Source of the DNA: Adiantum capillus-veneris
Taxonomy: Eukaryota; Streptophyta; Polypodiopsida; Polypodiales; Pteridaceae
NCBI GenBank assembly: GCA_014529385.2
Contig: CM043947.1
Location: 124,654,391-124,718,390 of the forward strand
DNA: 64,000 bases
Direction: 5' to 3'
In this document: positions 10,538 to 20,927 of the stretch, one piece after another
Layout of the letters: each line of letters begins with the position of its first letter
How positions within the stretch are numbered: the stretch's first letter is position 1
Notes under the pieces: model-generated
What the model was told of the DNA's origin: nothing
The model's database searches: none
What the model saw: only the letters and a program-made list of their open reading frames with translations
Position numbers and translations under genes: made by a program

Positions 10538-11283
10538 TGTTGGGGGTCCCATCATTACATAGCTCCAATAACCAACAAAATTATCAATCTGGAGGGAGGA
10601 GCTACCTGGCTAGGGCATGGAAACACTCCCACAATTAGCGAGCTAATCATGGCAACATGAATGGTTAATTCTATGAGGTGAGCTTCTTGGCCTATGAAGG
10701 AGCTAAGCCACAATAAAGGGAAATCTCTACATCCACTTCTCTTCACCTCTAATCAACTCAATCACACACACTAACGATTGCAAGACGCACACAACACTAA
10801 TCCTATCATGCAATACACTAATCGCAAGCACACACACATAGATCTATCAAGCACCACGCTCCAATCAAATCTACATGCACACACAAGCAAAAGAGGATAA
10901 TCACACAAGATCAGAGAGGGATTAACCACTTATTAGTTATGATCTAGCTAATCTAAGCATCATAGGCACTCATAAGAAGCATGAGAGAAGCATAGTGAAA
11001 GAGAATTAAGCATTGATTAGTGTTAATCAAGTCACATGAGCAAGGAAAATCTCAAGGACTCCATAGCCACACACCTCAAGAGCTCTCACCAAAGAGTGCT
11101 CTCAACCAATGAGCTTGAGAACCCTAATTTCTTTTACACACTGCATTATATACCTAGGGTAAAAATAGGCGATGTCCGGGTACCCAAGGCCTTTAGAGCT
11201 CCACCACTTATCGAATCTGCAACCTAGGCACACTAACTGACTTGCTCTTTACAGCTTGGAACTCCCATTGAGCCCGTACCACA
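10538..11283 (-). repeat. E2 5' LTR (right edge uncertain)
   Basis: In plus orientation it begins TGTTGGGGGTCCC next to the primer site. The best candidate outer end is ...GCCCGTACCACA at about 11283, giving about 746 bp with TG...CA ends. No second copy is present in the window, so the outer end is a guess. Confidence 0.45.
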
Positions 11284-11499
11284 TTAAAATATTACGATGG
11301 GTTGAAATAAATCGAGAATTTACAATACGTGACCATTTTGGGAAAATGTAAAAAATGTGTAACTCCAATCTTTATTGCTACTTCATGTTGATCTTTGATG
11401 TGCATTCGTATATCTTCGTTCTTTAGAAGCTCCTATTAACTGACATTGACTTAGTTAATACCTACCACTTCACGGATTTTCGCCATGACTTGCACTAGG

Positions 11500-13183
11500 T
11501 GACCCTTACGGCCCACTCAAGACTTGTGACTGTGCACATGTATTTTTTGCAGCCACGTTCTCTTTTACATGAGCCCTCAAATCATCTTTAACATCAGCAT
11601 ACCAGCTCGCTATTTCATCAAAAACAAAATCCTTGCTCACCCTCACTTTACCTGTAACACTTGTACCCTTTCTTCTCAAGGGAATAGCCAATGAACACAT
11701 ATTTTTCAGCTTACTTCATAGCTCATCTGGCACATGCACAAAAGAAATACATCCAAACACTTTAAAATATGATAAATTTGGTTTTTCACCACAAAAATTC
11801 TCCTTTGGTGTCATATCATGCACTGCAGTAGTAGAGGTCATGTTTATAATGTACATAGTTGTAGTAACAGTTTCACTCTAATAACAATGCGGCATATTCT
11901 TTTCATTCATCAATGCTCTAGAAACTTCTACATCGTGCATGTTCTTCCTCTTAGCAACACCATTTTGCTGTGGAGTTTACCTGTATGAAAATTGTCTCTG
12001 AATTTCATGCTTTTTCAAAAAATTATCATTGGAGAAGTATTCTCCCCCTCCATCTGACCTCAGGCACTCTGTTTTTGAGCCATAACCTTAAAACTCTGAA
12101 AGTGCATAAACACCTCACTTTTTTGCTTCATGAAGTAGACCCATATCTTCCTCGTATGGTAATGAAGCTCGCATAATATCTCCATCCACCCATAGATGTA
12201 GTCTTTGCTAGACCCCAAACATTTGTATGCACTCAATCCAACGCATTCTTTTTTTTTTTTAGAGAGAGTACAATAACTTTGAAACACACGCACACACCCT
12301 ATGTACAACTGCTTCACAGGTAGGGAGAGAGACATCCCATCACATACACACACCCGCATATGGGAACAGTCCCTAAGGACTTAGATCATGTATTTAGGTC
12401 TTGGGTTCAATTCTCCCTTGGCGACCTGAAACAATTTAATGCATTCTTGCTTACATGCTTATCATGAGGAAAAGATTCTTTTGTCTGCTTTCCAAACTGA
12501 CAGAATTCACAACTTTCTCCACTTCAACAACTTTAAACGTTGGCAAACATGTAACCATCTCTTTAGTTTGCATCATTTTTAGTCTCTGCAAATTTACATG
12601 ACCAATACGCTTTGTCAAATCTCAATAGGTATAACAGCTTTTGCACCCTGTGCAAACATGGGCACATTCACCTTGAGCACATTTACATCCAAAGAAAACA
12701 TTCTACCGACTTTCTTTCCTTGTGCAACCAACCTTCCATTCTTTTTATGTTCTTCCACAAATAGAATATCGGAGTTAAACTTTGACTTGCAAACCCTACT
12801 CAACCATTTTCCCAACAGAAACCAAACTCTTTGTAATGCTGGGAACATGTAGTACATCATCCATGGGGTGTACTTCACTTTACCATTTTTTATAGACAAT
12901 GGCACATTTCCTGTATGCATAATGGGATATGCAGTATCATCCCCAATTTCTACATAACCGGGACTTTGTAAAGTCTACCTTTCCTTAAACCATTCACCAT
13001 AAAATGGTCATGTGATCTGATGCACCAAAATCCACATACGAGACATTGTCACTGGATTTTGCCACATTTATAGACATAGTATTCAGCATGTGATGCACCA
13101 CAATAGCCTCTCAGGCTCATCTACATTTCTTCTGGTAGTTGCATAGCTATTTGGACAGTCACATTCAAAGTGACCATGTCTTC
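11500..13183 (-). pseudogene. copia-1 protease-integrase, many stops
   Basis: In order on the minus strand: the knuckle remainder (H, F-E-C-D-C); a protease segment near 13.0 kb reading NVSYVDFGASDHM, where the usual active-site DSG has become D-F-G; a GAG-pre-integrase segment at 12920-12615 (SIKNGKVKYTPW, FNSDILFVEEHKKNGRLVAQ); integrase at 12359-12060 (WVYFMKQKSEVFMHFQSFK) and 11.97-11.5 kb (PQQNGVAKRK, LSYFKVFGCISFVHVPDEL, KVRVSKDFVFDEIASWY). This is standard Ty1/copia order and wording. Stops and small indels interrupt it throughout. Integrase would insert the element cDNA. Confidence 0.85.
13180..13183. repeat. Left target-site duplication of E4 (CTTC)
   Basis: CTTC immediately precedes the E4 5' LTR, and CTTC immediately follows its 3' LTR at 34457-34460. 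Collapsing the two restores the copia-1 zinc-knuckle frame. Confidence 0.8.
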
Positions 13184-14920
13184 TGAGGACTGCTTTTCAA
13201 TTTTTGCTCTACCTCTCTCTCGGCATGCACTTGGTGGCAAGGCTTCAAGGACCCTAAGAGAGAAAGGACCTGATGCATGAAAATCACAAAAAAATATATA
13301 TGTATTTATTTTGTACATAGCTATGGTTTTGACACATTTGGATCTCAAAAATAAGGAGAGGTAGGAACAAACCCTATGAAAAGGGAAACAAATCGTTGGA
13401 TACTGATTCTAGTCGACGATTACTACCTGACGGTCATTACAGGTGAAGAGTAAACGTCAATAGTGAACGAGAGAAGAATATTATGTGTTATTGAGTTGGA
13501 GTCAACAAAATATTATCGAATTCAAGCATAAATCACTTGTGGACACAAGGCTTGCACATGAAGTCAAGAGGGGACCACATGGAAGACTTTTGGAAGGGAA
13601 ACGATTAACACATGTTTTTGTGGGATTTTTCTCTATCTTTTTCCATTCCAAATTAGAAAAAGTTTTCAACAAAAACGTTGTAGGCCTTGAGATGATCTTT
13701 TGGCCTCTATTTTTTTTATAATTTTTGGAAATACAGTTTGGGAGATATGGCCAAAATGATAGAGCCTATCTGTCCACTTGGGAAGAAGTCATGGTTATCC
13801 AACTCCACACATATAATTTCTTATAGGTTTCTCTCCATTATTGCTATAATTTCTCTTATTTTTTCAAGATTATCTCAAATATATAAGGAAGCTCTTGGAG
13901 GACTCAAGCTATGGAAGGTGACATGGAGACAAAGCTCGCCATGATGAAGGTGATTATGAGGAAATTGGTCAACGAACAGGACACACGGAGCTCTCTCATG
14001 TCTCTAGTTGAGTTTACTTTGTGATAACTCCTCTTGCTCATAATCTCTTTTCTAATCACTCTCTTGGCCTATATAAGGAGGCTTTGTCTTTTGTAAACGG
14101 GACACACACCTATGACACCACACACACACACACTTCCCCATATGCACAATATCCCATACCCACACACCCTTGTGCTACATGCTAGTAGCATGAACCCTAA
14201 TGACATAATCACAACACCATCACCATGCACAAAATGAGAACCATATCTCCACACACTTGTAATGAAGGATCGAAGGCACGATTTCAAGAAGAAGAATGAT
14301 GGCTACACTCATGATATTCCTTTTCATCAACTCCCATCCCTCCATTATGCTTCCTACAGTCTTGTCCCCTTCTCATCTTCTTTCCCTATGCCGCATATTG
14401 TATTCATCTTTTGCAATAAATCAACACACTCCATCTTGGTGTCATACCTTGTGTAGTTTGGGATACACTTCATTGTGAGTATAGTTTGTGCTTGTTCTTT
14501 CCATTTTGCTTATGTTAAGGTGTGCAAATTTGCAACCATACACACACTCTCTCTCCCTTTCATATTCCTATCATCTTGCTACTTGCATCTTAAGGTTTGT
14601 AGATTTTCCACCTCTGGTATGAGAAGTAAGCATATTTGCATGTCTCCCTTACCTCATTATCTTACTTACTACATGCACGAGTAGCAAACCCATTCTCACT
14701 TAATCACCATTCCTCTCATCTTGTTTTCCAACCACCCCATCCTACACTTAGGCCTGAATCTTGAAATTGTTTTCCATGGCATGTTTGATTGTGTACATGT
14801 ATGCGTCCTAGCCACATATCTTGCTAGGTGGTGCCCCTATTGTGTACCTCCCATGATGAGGCCATCGTGCATAGTCTTGGTGTAGAGTCCACCGAGTTTT
14901 TTTTTCACTTTCGCCTCTCA
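13184..14920 (+). repeat. E4 5' LTR (1737 bp)
   Basis: It aligns along its whole length with 32644-34456. The main length difference is the CT microsatellite, which is long in the 3' copy and nearly absent here. A TATA-like box lies at 14070-14077, in a stretch also present in the other LTR. The substitution load between the LTRs is visible to the eye, so the insertion is not recent. Confidence 0.9.
14070..14077 (+). promoter_or_regulatory. E4 LTR TATA box candidate
   Basis: TATATAAG, followed by GGAGGCTTTG. The 3' LTR has TATAAAAG at the matching place (33537-33544). The position inside the LTR suits a U3/R border. Confidence 0.5.
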
Positions 14921-14944
14921 TTTGATGCCCCCACTGAGGAGGGC
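14921..14944 (+). promoter_or_regulatory. E4 primer-binding-site candidate
   Basis: TTTGATGCCCCCACTGAGGA, followed by GGGC, sits directly after the LTR end and is shared with E1 (3372-3389, minus strand). As in E1, the TGG start expected of a primer site is disturbed (TGA here). Confidence 0.5.
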
Positions 14945-14993
14945 TTTGCAAAGACCTTCAGTTTACAAAGAGTAGTGATGCATGCCATCAATC

Positions 14994-17594
14994 ATGGATG
15001 AGTGGCTACAAGATTTTTGAAATTGGAGGACTAAAGAAGAGGAGACTGTAGAAGCACTCAAGGCCTTCATCAAAGTGTTACTGCCAGGTTGTAGCATCAT
15101 CGATATCCAAGAGTTCCGACAAAGGAGGTGAAGAAAGAACGGTGAGTTTTACTTTTGAGAACCGCATCAGCACTCTCACATCAGTCAAATTTTGTGTAGC
15201 ACCAAGTGTTTTCTCTCCAACGATCAAAAAAGAGTCGTCAACTACATCAACCACAAAGTCCAAGCCACAAAGCCTAAAGCATTTGGTGGAAGCAAGTGGG
15301 CCTACGCTCTCTCTAGGCCTAGAGAGTTCAAGTGAAGTACGACCACCCAAGCGTCACCGCCGCATGCAAAATGGAAAGCCGATTGAGGTAGAATCTTCTT
15401 GCCCAGTCTATTTTGAACCCAATTTGGAGGAATATGTGGACTTCAACAAGAGGTAGAGGCCTGTGGTGAAGGTGTCACCTTGTCAACACTTAAGGTATGC
15501 AACTCTAGTGGCCAAAGCCTTTCCCTATGCCCAACATGGATAACAACAATAGACAATAAGTCTTTCCTTTTTGTTTCTTGCAGCACATGCATGTAAACGT
15601 GTACATTGATAGGAAGATATTCTACCAGCAAAAGATTTCTTTCCTATTTGGAGTAGAGATGCTTGATGGAATCCTTAGATCCCCACGTCCCATCATCTTG
15701 CCCATTCTTGATTGCTACCACTCTTTTGATGTAAGCATCTTTATTCTATTGTAGCCTTGTGCTCTTCTTATCTCCTACTCAAGTTTTCCACCCATGTATA
15801 AACCTTTATGAATCACATTGTCATTCCAAAAAACTAAAAAAAATTATTGTGATTGTCTGCTCATTGACTTACTACCATGTCAAGTGTCTCTTTTCCCACA
15901 TTCAGTGGCAAGAAAGGAGAAAACATCACCAATGATTTTCTGATGATAACATTGACATCGCTTGTGTGGTTTCTAACAAGGATGATGACACCTCACGACT
16001 ACAAATCTTTCCTCTACTGATGAAAGTAGAGGCCAAGTCTTGGTACAATGATTTTCCCCAAGCTATCAAGGATTCATGGGACCTACTACATGCTGCATTT
16101 GTGAAGAGGTTTAGTGGAGGCACAACCTCAGAAAAGGTATGGCAGATGCTGACAGAGTTAAAGTAGGGATGTCTACTAGAATATGCCACTTATGAATCCA
16201 GGTTTGTGGATTTGTAGGAGCGATGGGTTGCCTCACTGGAGGAAGGTGAAGGAGCACCTAATTTTTTGAAGAAGGACCGTTTCATTGCTAGCATGTGGTC
16301 GCCACTTAAAGAGAAGGTGAAGGGGAGATTCCCTGCAACATATGAGTTGGCAGTGGAAGTAGCTTACCTTAAAAACAAGAAGCTGCACATGCAAGCAAGA
16401 GTCAACAAGTCAAAGGAATCAAGCTCACTCTGACTAACCCCAGCAAATACAACAGCCGCTCAAAGAACCCAACCACAAGAGGCATCAGAAGAGCAGCAAG
16501 ACCTATTGAGTCGCATCAGTACTCAGCTTGAGAATCTATCTGTGCATTTGGTGCAACAAGGGCATGCACACAACCACAATCAAGATCAAGGGAGAGGAAA
16601 AGGAAGGAAAAACCAAGAATACCACTGCTATAATTGTGGGGAAGATGGACATGGCATGTATTACTGCCCGCACCCGAGGAGGCAGAATTTCAATGGAGGA
16701 GCCAGACAAAACTAGAGTTCACCACCAAGAGCAAGACCACCACCACCGAGGGCACCACAACAAGCACCAACCGTGCAAATCTTACAACGTCATGTTTTAC
16801 AACAAACACCACCACATACCCTCATTCCACCTTTACCACCACCACTAGCTGGCAACCAAATAGTGAGTGTCATCAGTCTTGAAAAGATGAAAGTGGAGAA
16901 ACACAGCAAGGGAGTAGAGGAGGGTAAGACCAATGTTGAAAAGGTAGACACCATGGGAATTAATCTCTCTATACATGAGGAAGCTTCAGAAAAGGAAGAA
17001 AAGATGAATACCAAAAGGGAGTCGATCAAGAGAAAGTCTAAGACACGACAAATAATTGGCATTTCAAATTTCACAATTGGTGAGTCTACAGAATCTTGTG
17101 TTCTTGTGAATGATGCTTCTATGCAGATCTTGAAGATCCCTAAGGGGGAGGGCTACCCAATTATCTCAGAGAGACCATGGCTCATGGCCATGAGAGCAAA
17201 GAAATATTTAGACACAGGAATTCTCAAGATGCAAGGTAGAAAGGGCAAGGAAATTCTATACAACATGAAGACTGGTAAGCAAAAATGGAAGGAACTAAAG
17301 ACTATTGCATATGATCTCTTTAACTGTTCTACTACATTGGAGGAAGAATCTACAACAACAAATGATAGTGACAACTCTCTTGAAATCATGGGTCTCATTC
17401 TTACATACCACAACAAGGTGGATCCACCAGATATACAACTACAAGAAGGAAGCATGAAGTCTTTGGCACTACACCAATCAGAGGAAGCAACTGCAGACCA
17501 AACTCGAATGGTTGTTACCAAGGAGTGGGATTTTGAAGACCATCTTAAGAAGATTCTTAAGCAAATGGATACAATAGCAACTTATTGGAAATGA
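14994..17594 (+). pseudogene. E4 gag polyprotein with CCHC knuckle and protease-linker remnant
   Basis: The start at 14,994 (MDEWLQDF) matches the E1 gag start. A Ser/Lys-rich piece lies at 15142-15456. A retrotransposon gag (capsid-like) domain lies at 15966-16166, containing FPLLMKVEAKSWYND and AAFVKRFSG, and continues past a stop through ERWVASLEEGEGAPNFL and KEKVKGRFPATYELA. The zinc knuckle CYNCGEDGHGMYYC is in the frame open at 16506-16715. A 273-residue frame (16773-17594) carries a Pro-rich stretch, a Lys/Glu-rich tail and the linker that precedes RT in E1 (GKEILYNMKTGKQKWKEL). It then stops where RT would begin. At least four stops or frameshifts break the gene. Confidence 0.85.
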
Positions 17595-18080
17595 GGAATC
17601 CCAAACTCCGAGCGAACTTTTTTGAGCGATGTTAAAATCGAGCGAGTTAGTGAGAAGCACTTTATCATTAACTACAATATTTGACCTTGCAGGACAACCT
17701 CTCCCTCCCCCATCCCCCCTTACTTTTGAACTATATTGGAGTATTTTCCACCTCTTTGTTTAATTACAGTAGACCTTAGTGTTTTTCAACTCTTTACTCA
17801 TGGGGAAACCTTATTAGCCGACTATCATGAATATTTTAGGGTGCTACGAATTGAGACTGTCACCTATTTGTTATTATTTGTTGACCAATATATCCTTATT
17901 GAGTTTTATTTAGCTTTTATGAGGAATCTACAAAGATCCCAAAAGACAAAATTGAAGGTCGACTGCAAGCAAGAATTTTGTGTTGTGTCGACTACTACAT
18001 GCTTGTGTCCTTGCCTTTCTTGAAAAGGAGAATCTTATAAAATCCATTAAGATTTTGTTCCCCACTTTTTCTAATCTCCC

Positions 18081-18126
<46 letters not shown>

Positions 18127-18764
18127 TCTCATCAACCATGTTCTTGGTATAACATGGTTGATAAGGGAACATGGTCACATAAGGGGGGAGGCATAACCCT
18201 CCATCACTAGTCTGAGATATCAGACTCGACCATCCACAAACAACAAGCCAGAAAAGACCTTCACCACATCAACAGACCCCAAAACCATGAGAGGAGACGT
18301 AGCAGAGCTAGACGGATGAGAACCACCGCAAATTTTACAGGCCAGTCAAACACCATCAAAGAAGGCCGAAGCAACGATGATCGGAGCCACCAAAGAGGGG
18401 AGCCCTTCTACAAAACTCCCCCTTCTAGGGACCGCGGAAAAATCGTCTGAAGCACAAGAAGCATTGGTTGACATTTCTCCCCAAGCAAGGGGAGAAGAGG
18501 GCGTCCTCCCTCGGATCCAAAAAAATGTGAGAGGGCAGGTACAAAGCACATCCTCAAGGCCGAAGATCCAAGATCCTCCATCCAAGGATAACCCACCTCC
18601 GCGAGGGTGTCGTCAACGAGAAAAGATCAATGCTAGCAACCCATGAAAAGCAAACCACCCTGCCCATAGGCTAGTATGAGCCTCCCAGCTCCCCTAAACT
18701 TTGCAGGCTATAGTCGCTCAATAGGAGATGCTCCATCAAACCCTTAAGAAAGAGTTTTAAATAA
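17595..18764. other. E4 internal non-coding stretch
   Basis: No recognisable coding sequence. It holds a (CT)n run and, near 18.14 kb, a short inverted repeat built on CAACCATGTT and AACATGGTTG. Open frames at 18.35-18.65 kb are short and have no recognisable motif. Confidence 0.6.
18084..18130. repeat. (CT)n microsatellite
   Basis: A CT run of about 47 bp interrupted by one TA. Confidence 0.95.
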
Positions 18765-18904
18765 AAGCATCCCTAAAGGACTTCAAAAAGAGAGAGTTTA
18801 AAATTTAAAAAAAAAACTCTCTAAAGGATCTGCACGCAAATCCTTTAGAGAGTTTTTTTTAAACTTTTAAACTCTCTCTTTTTTGAGTCCTTTAGGGACG
18901 CTTT
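18765..18904. repeat. Foldback repeat with 65-bp arms
   Basis: The left arm (18765-18829) and right arm (18840-18904) are reverse complements with only a few mismatches around a 10-bp loop. Both carry CCCTAAAGGACT and ACTCTCTAAAGGAT blocks. A third, direct copy of the right-arm pattern lies at about 18954-19020. The block CTCTTGTAGTGAATACAAAG follows the foldback at 18920-18939. It occurs again split by E5 (19030-19041 and 30188 on). This is a MITE-like or satellite-like host repeat. Confidence 0.8.
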
Positions 18905-19303
18905 TTATAAAATAAACTCTCTTGTAGTGAATACAAAGTGAATATGACGCAGATCCTTTAGGGAGTTTTTTTACTTATTTTTAAACTCTCTTTTTGGAGT
19001 CCTTTAGGGAGGCTTTTTATAAAAAAAACTCTCTTGTAGTGTGTTATGAGCGTGTATATAGCTAGAAGAGAGCGAGAGGAGGCGCTCACAATGTACAAGA
19101 ACTTGGGACTTGATGATATGCTTAATTTTGATCACAAGACTTAATACTTTATTAAGAGAGCTAGATACATGACTTGAGTACAAGACAAGGCTTGATTACA
19201 AGGACAAGACTTGAACATAAGACAAGAACTAGAAGAGGGTTTTCCTCATAGGAGCCTCACAACTGGTGTTGGCAAGACTGAGGGGCTTGTGGCCCAAGAC
19301 CCC

Positions 19304-19311
19304 TATTTATA
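19304..19311 (-). promoter_or_regulatory. E5 LTR 1 TATA box
   Basis: TATAAATA on the minus strand, conserved at 24505-24512 and 29790-29797. It lies downstream of the HSE-like array and upstream of the R/U5 part, the normal LTR promoter layout. Confidence 0.7.
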
Positions 19312-19339
19312 CTAGTGCTTGAGGAGGTTAGGACTTTCT

Positions 19340-19640
19340 AGGTTCTTCTTGAGGAGGTTAGAATCTTCTAGAACCTTCTTGATCCTTCTAGTTCTTCTAG
19401 AACCTTCTGGATCCTTCTTCAACTTTCTAGAGCTTTCCAGAAACTTCTAGATTCTTTTGGAATCTTCTCCAAGCTTCTAGAAACTTATTGATCCTTCTAG
19501 TCCTTCTAGAACCTTCTAGATCCTTCTTCAACTTTCTAGAGCTTTCTTAAAACTTCTAGATTCTTCCGGAATCTTTTCCATGCTTCTAGAAACTTCTAGA
19601 ATCTTCTAGATCCTTCTAGATTCTTCTAGAGCCTTCTAGC
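19340..19640 (-). promoter_or_regulatory. Array of heat-shock-element-like sites in LTR 1
   Basis: A roughly 300-bp run of 10-bp-phased TTCTAGAA words lies immediately upstream, in the minus sense, of the TATA box at 19304-19311. At least five segments satisfy the canonical trimer TTCnnGAAnnTTC. 19584-19606 is a perfect five-unit site of alternating TTC and GAA. HSF-type heat-shock factors bind such arrays. The same array occurs in the other two LTRs. Confidence 0.6.
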
Positions 19641-19704
19641 GATGATGTAGGCGATGACATAGGCGATGATGCAAGTAGCGACTGACTCTCAAGCATCCAT
19701 GACA

Positions 19705-20927
19705 TTACCCCCTCCTCTAGCGACGAGTTCCACGAGGAGCAGTGGTGTTCCTTGAGTTGGGCTTCCATGGATTTTGTTGATGGAACTCTTGGACTTTGAG
19801 AGATGCATGTTGTAGATTGTGTGTTGGTTCTCAGGTTCATTCACTAACATCATAGCCTTTCTAATGCACCAAGTACTGTAAGCTACCACGCAAAACTCGA
19901 GAATCCAGGACTTTCTCGACCTCATATTCATCATGTCCTTGAATCTCAACCGAAGGAGGTGGTTGTAGGGCTCTTCGTGGGATCGCAGATGTGTGACAAG
20001 GTTCTAGGATTGAGACATGAAAACCGGATGGATTTTCATGGATGAGGGCAATCGGAGTCGATAGGTGACTGGATTGACTTGACGGATAATTTTAAACGGG
20101 CCAAGCCTTCGATAATCAAGCTTTTGATAGGGACGAGAAGAACGGAGATCACGTCACAGGAGCCACACTTTATCCCCTTCTTTGTATTTTGGATGTTGCA
20201 TGCGATGGAGATATGCACTTTCCTTACACTTGGATTGAGCTTCTTTGATATGAATTGTAAGTTCTTTGTGAATTGCAGATAATTTTTGTGTGAGATGAAT
20301 AGCAGCTCGATTCTTGACTTGATAGTGTCTATGGATATCTTGTTTGGGATGTTGACCATAATTAGCAAAGAATGGAGTGTGACGGGTGGAGGCATGAAAA
20401 CTGTTATTATAGAAGAATTCTGCTAGTGGTAGGAGCTTGACCCAGTTATCCGTGTGATAATTGATAGTACAGCGGAGATACTGTTCCAAACCTTGATTTA
20501 CTCTCTCTGTTTATCCATCACCTTGTGCATGATTGGCTGAGGAGAGGTTGATTTTTACTCCAAGTAGCTTGAATAAGCTTCTCCAAAAGCTAGAGATGAA
20601 TTGTGGGCCTCGATCAGAAACTATGTCATCCGGTAAACCGTGATAACGATAGATATGTTGTAGAAGGAGTTTGGCCGTACCTTCGTTGGTGATGGTTTTA
20701 GTGGTTGGAATGAAGTGTTCCATTTTTGTAAACCGATCCACGACTACTAAAATGGAGTCAAATCCTTGTGACAAGGGTAGCTCTACAATGAAATCCATGG
20801 AGATGGATGACCATGGTTTGGTTGGAATGGGCAAGGGATGGAGTAACCCATGAGGATGATGAAGAGGGGCCTTTGATCTATTGCAAGTGTCACAAGTGCC
20901 TACATACTCCTTGACAAGATTCCACAT
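19705..20927 (-). pseudogene. E5 copy A integrase and chromodomain
   Basis: 20927-20511 encodes the H2C2 tail (CDTCNRSKAP) and integrase core with SMDFIVELPLSQGFDSILVV and VSDRGPQFISSFWRSL, giving the first two catalytic Asp. The frame stops at DGstop just before the third catalytic residue (TERVNQ), then resumes at 20489-20154 with the GPY/F-like C-terminal region. The chromodomain near 19.75-19.95 kb reads [15 protein letters not shown] and YLVH, then three stops where copy B has the conserved Trp of HWKGY and the Arg and Trp of ERTWEP. All fit C-to-T/G-to-A decay. The gene is not functional. Confidence 0.9.

Larger units (their letters stand above)
3734..11283 (-). mobile_element. E2: minus-strand LTR retroelement with an unusual coding region
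   Basis: A primer-binding region at 10514-10537 is preceded, in the minus sense, by a putative LTR (10538 to about 11283) and followed by about 2.5 kb of leader, then about 4.2 kb of decayed coding sequence. The primer site resembles the TTTGGCGCCGTTGCCGGGGA-type site of plant Ty3 elements. No protease, RT or integrase is visible in the part inside the window; they may lie left of E1. E2 seems to sit within copia-1 (pol sequence ends near 11.4 kb) and to be interrupted by E1 at 3.73 kb. The right boundary is approximate. Confidence 0.5.
11284..13183 (-). mobile_element. copia-1, left segment (knuckle second half, protease, integrase)
   Basis: The minus strand carries typical Ty1/copia pol motifs in order from 13183 leftwards: the second half of a CCHC knuckle, protease, GAG-pre-integrase region, integrase core and integrase C-terminus. 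The gag half of the same element lies at 34.46-35.33 kb, on the far side of E4. RT and RNase H are absent; the element stops near 11.4 kb, where E2 begins. Confidence 0.85.
19042..19704 (-). repeat. E5 LTR 1 (3' LTR of copy A, 663 bp)
   Basis: In plus orientation TGTTATGAG...CCATGACA. The minus-strand sequence just outside its U3 end is a purine tract (AGAGGAGGGGGTAA), the expected polypurine tract. TATAAATA lies at 19311-19304 on the minus strand. Confidence 0.93.

Noticed and set aside
8000-18130. CRISPR-like or satellite array because of many short repeats
   Set aside because: Repeats are dinucleotide runs, degenerate words or dispersed transposon pieces; there are no equal-length direct repeats with unique spacers.
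19340-19640. The TTCTAGAA array as a plain minisatellite only
   Set aside because: Not rejected as a repeat, but rejected as a sufficient explanation: exact TTCnnGAAnnTTC spacing and the position just upstream of the TATA box are kept in all three LTRs. Function remains unproven.
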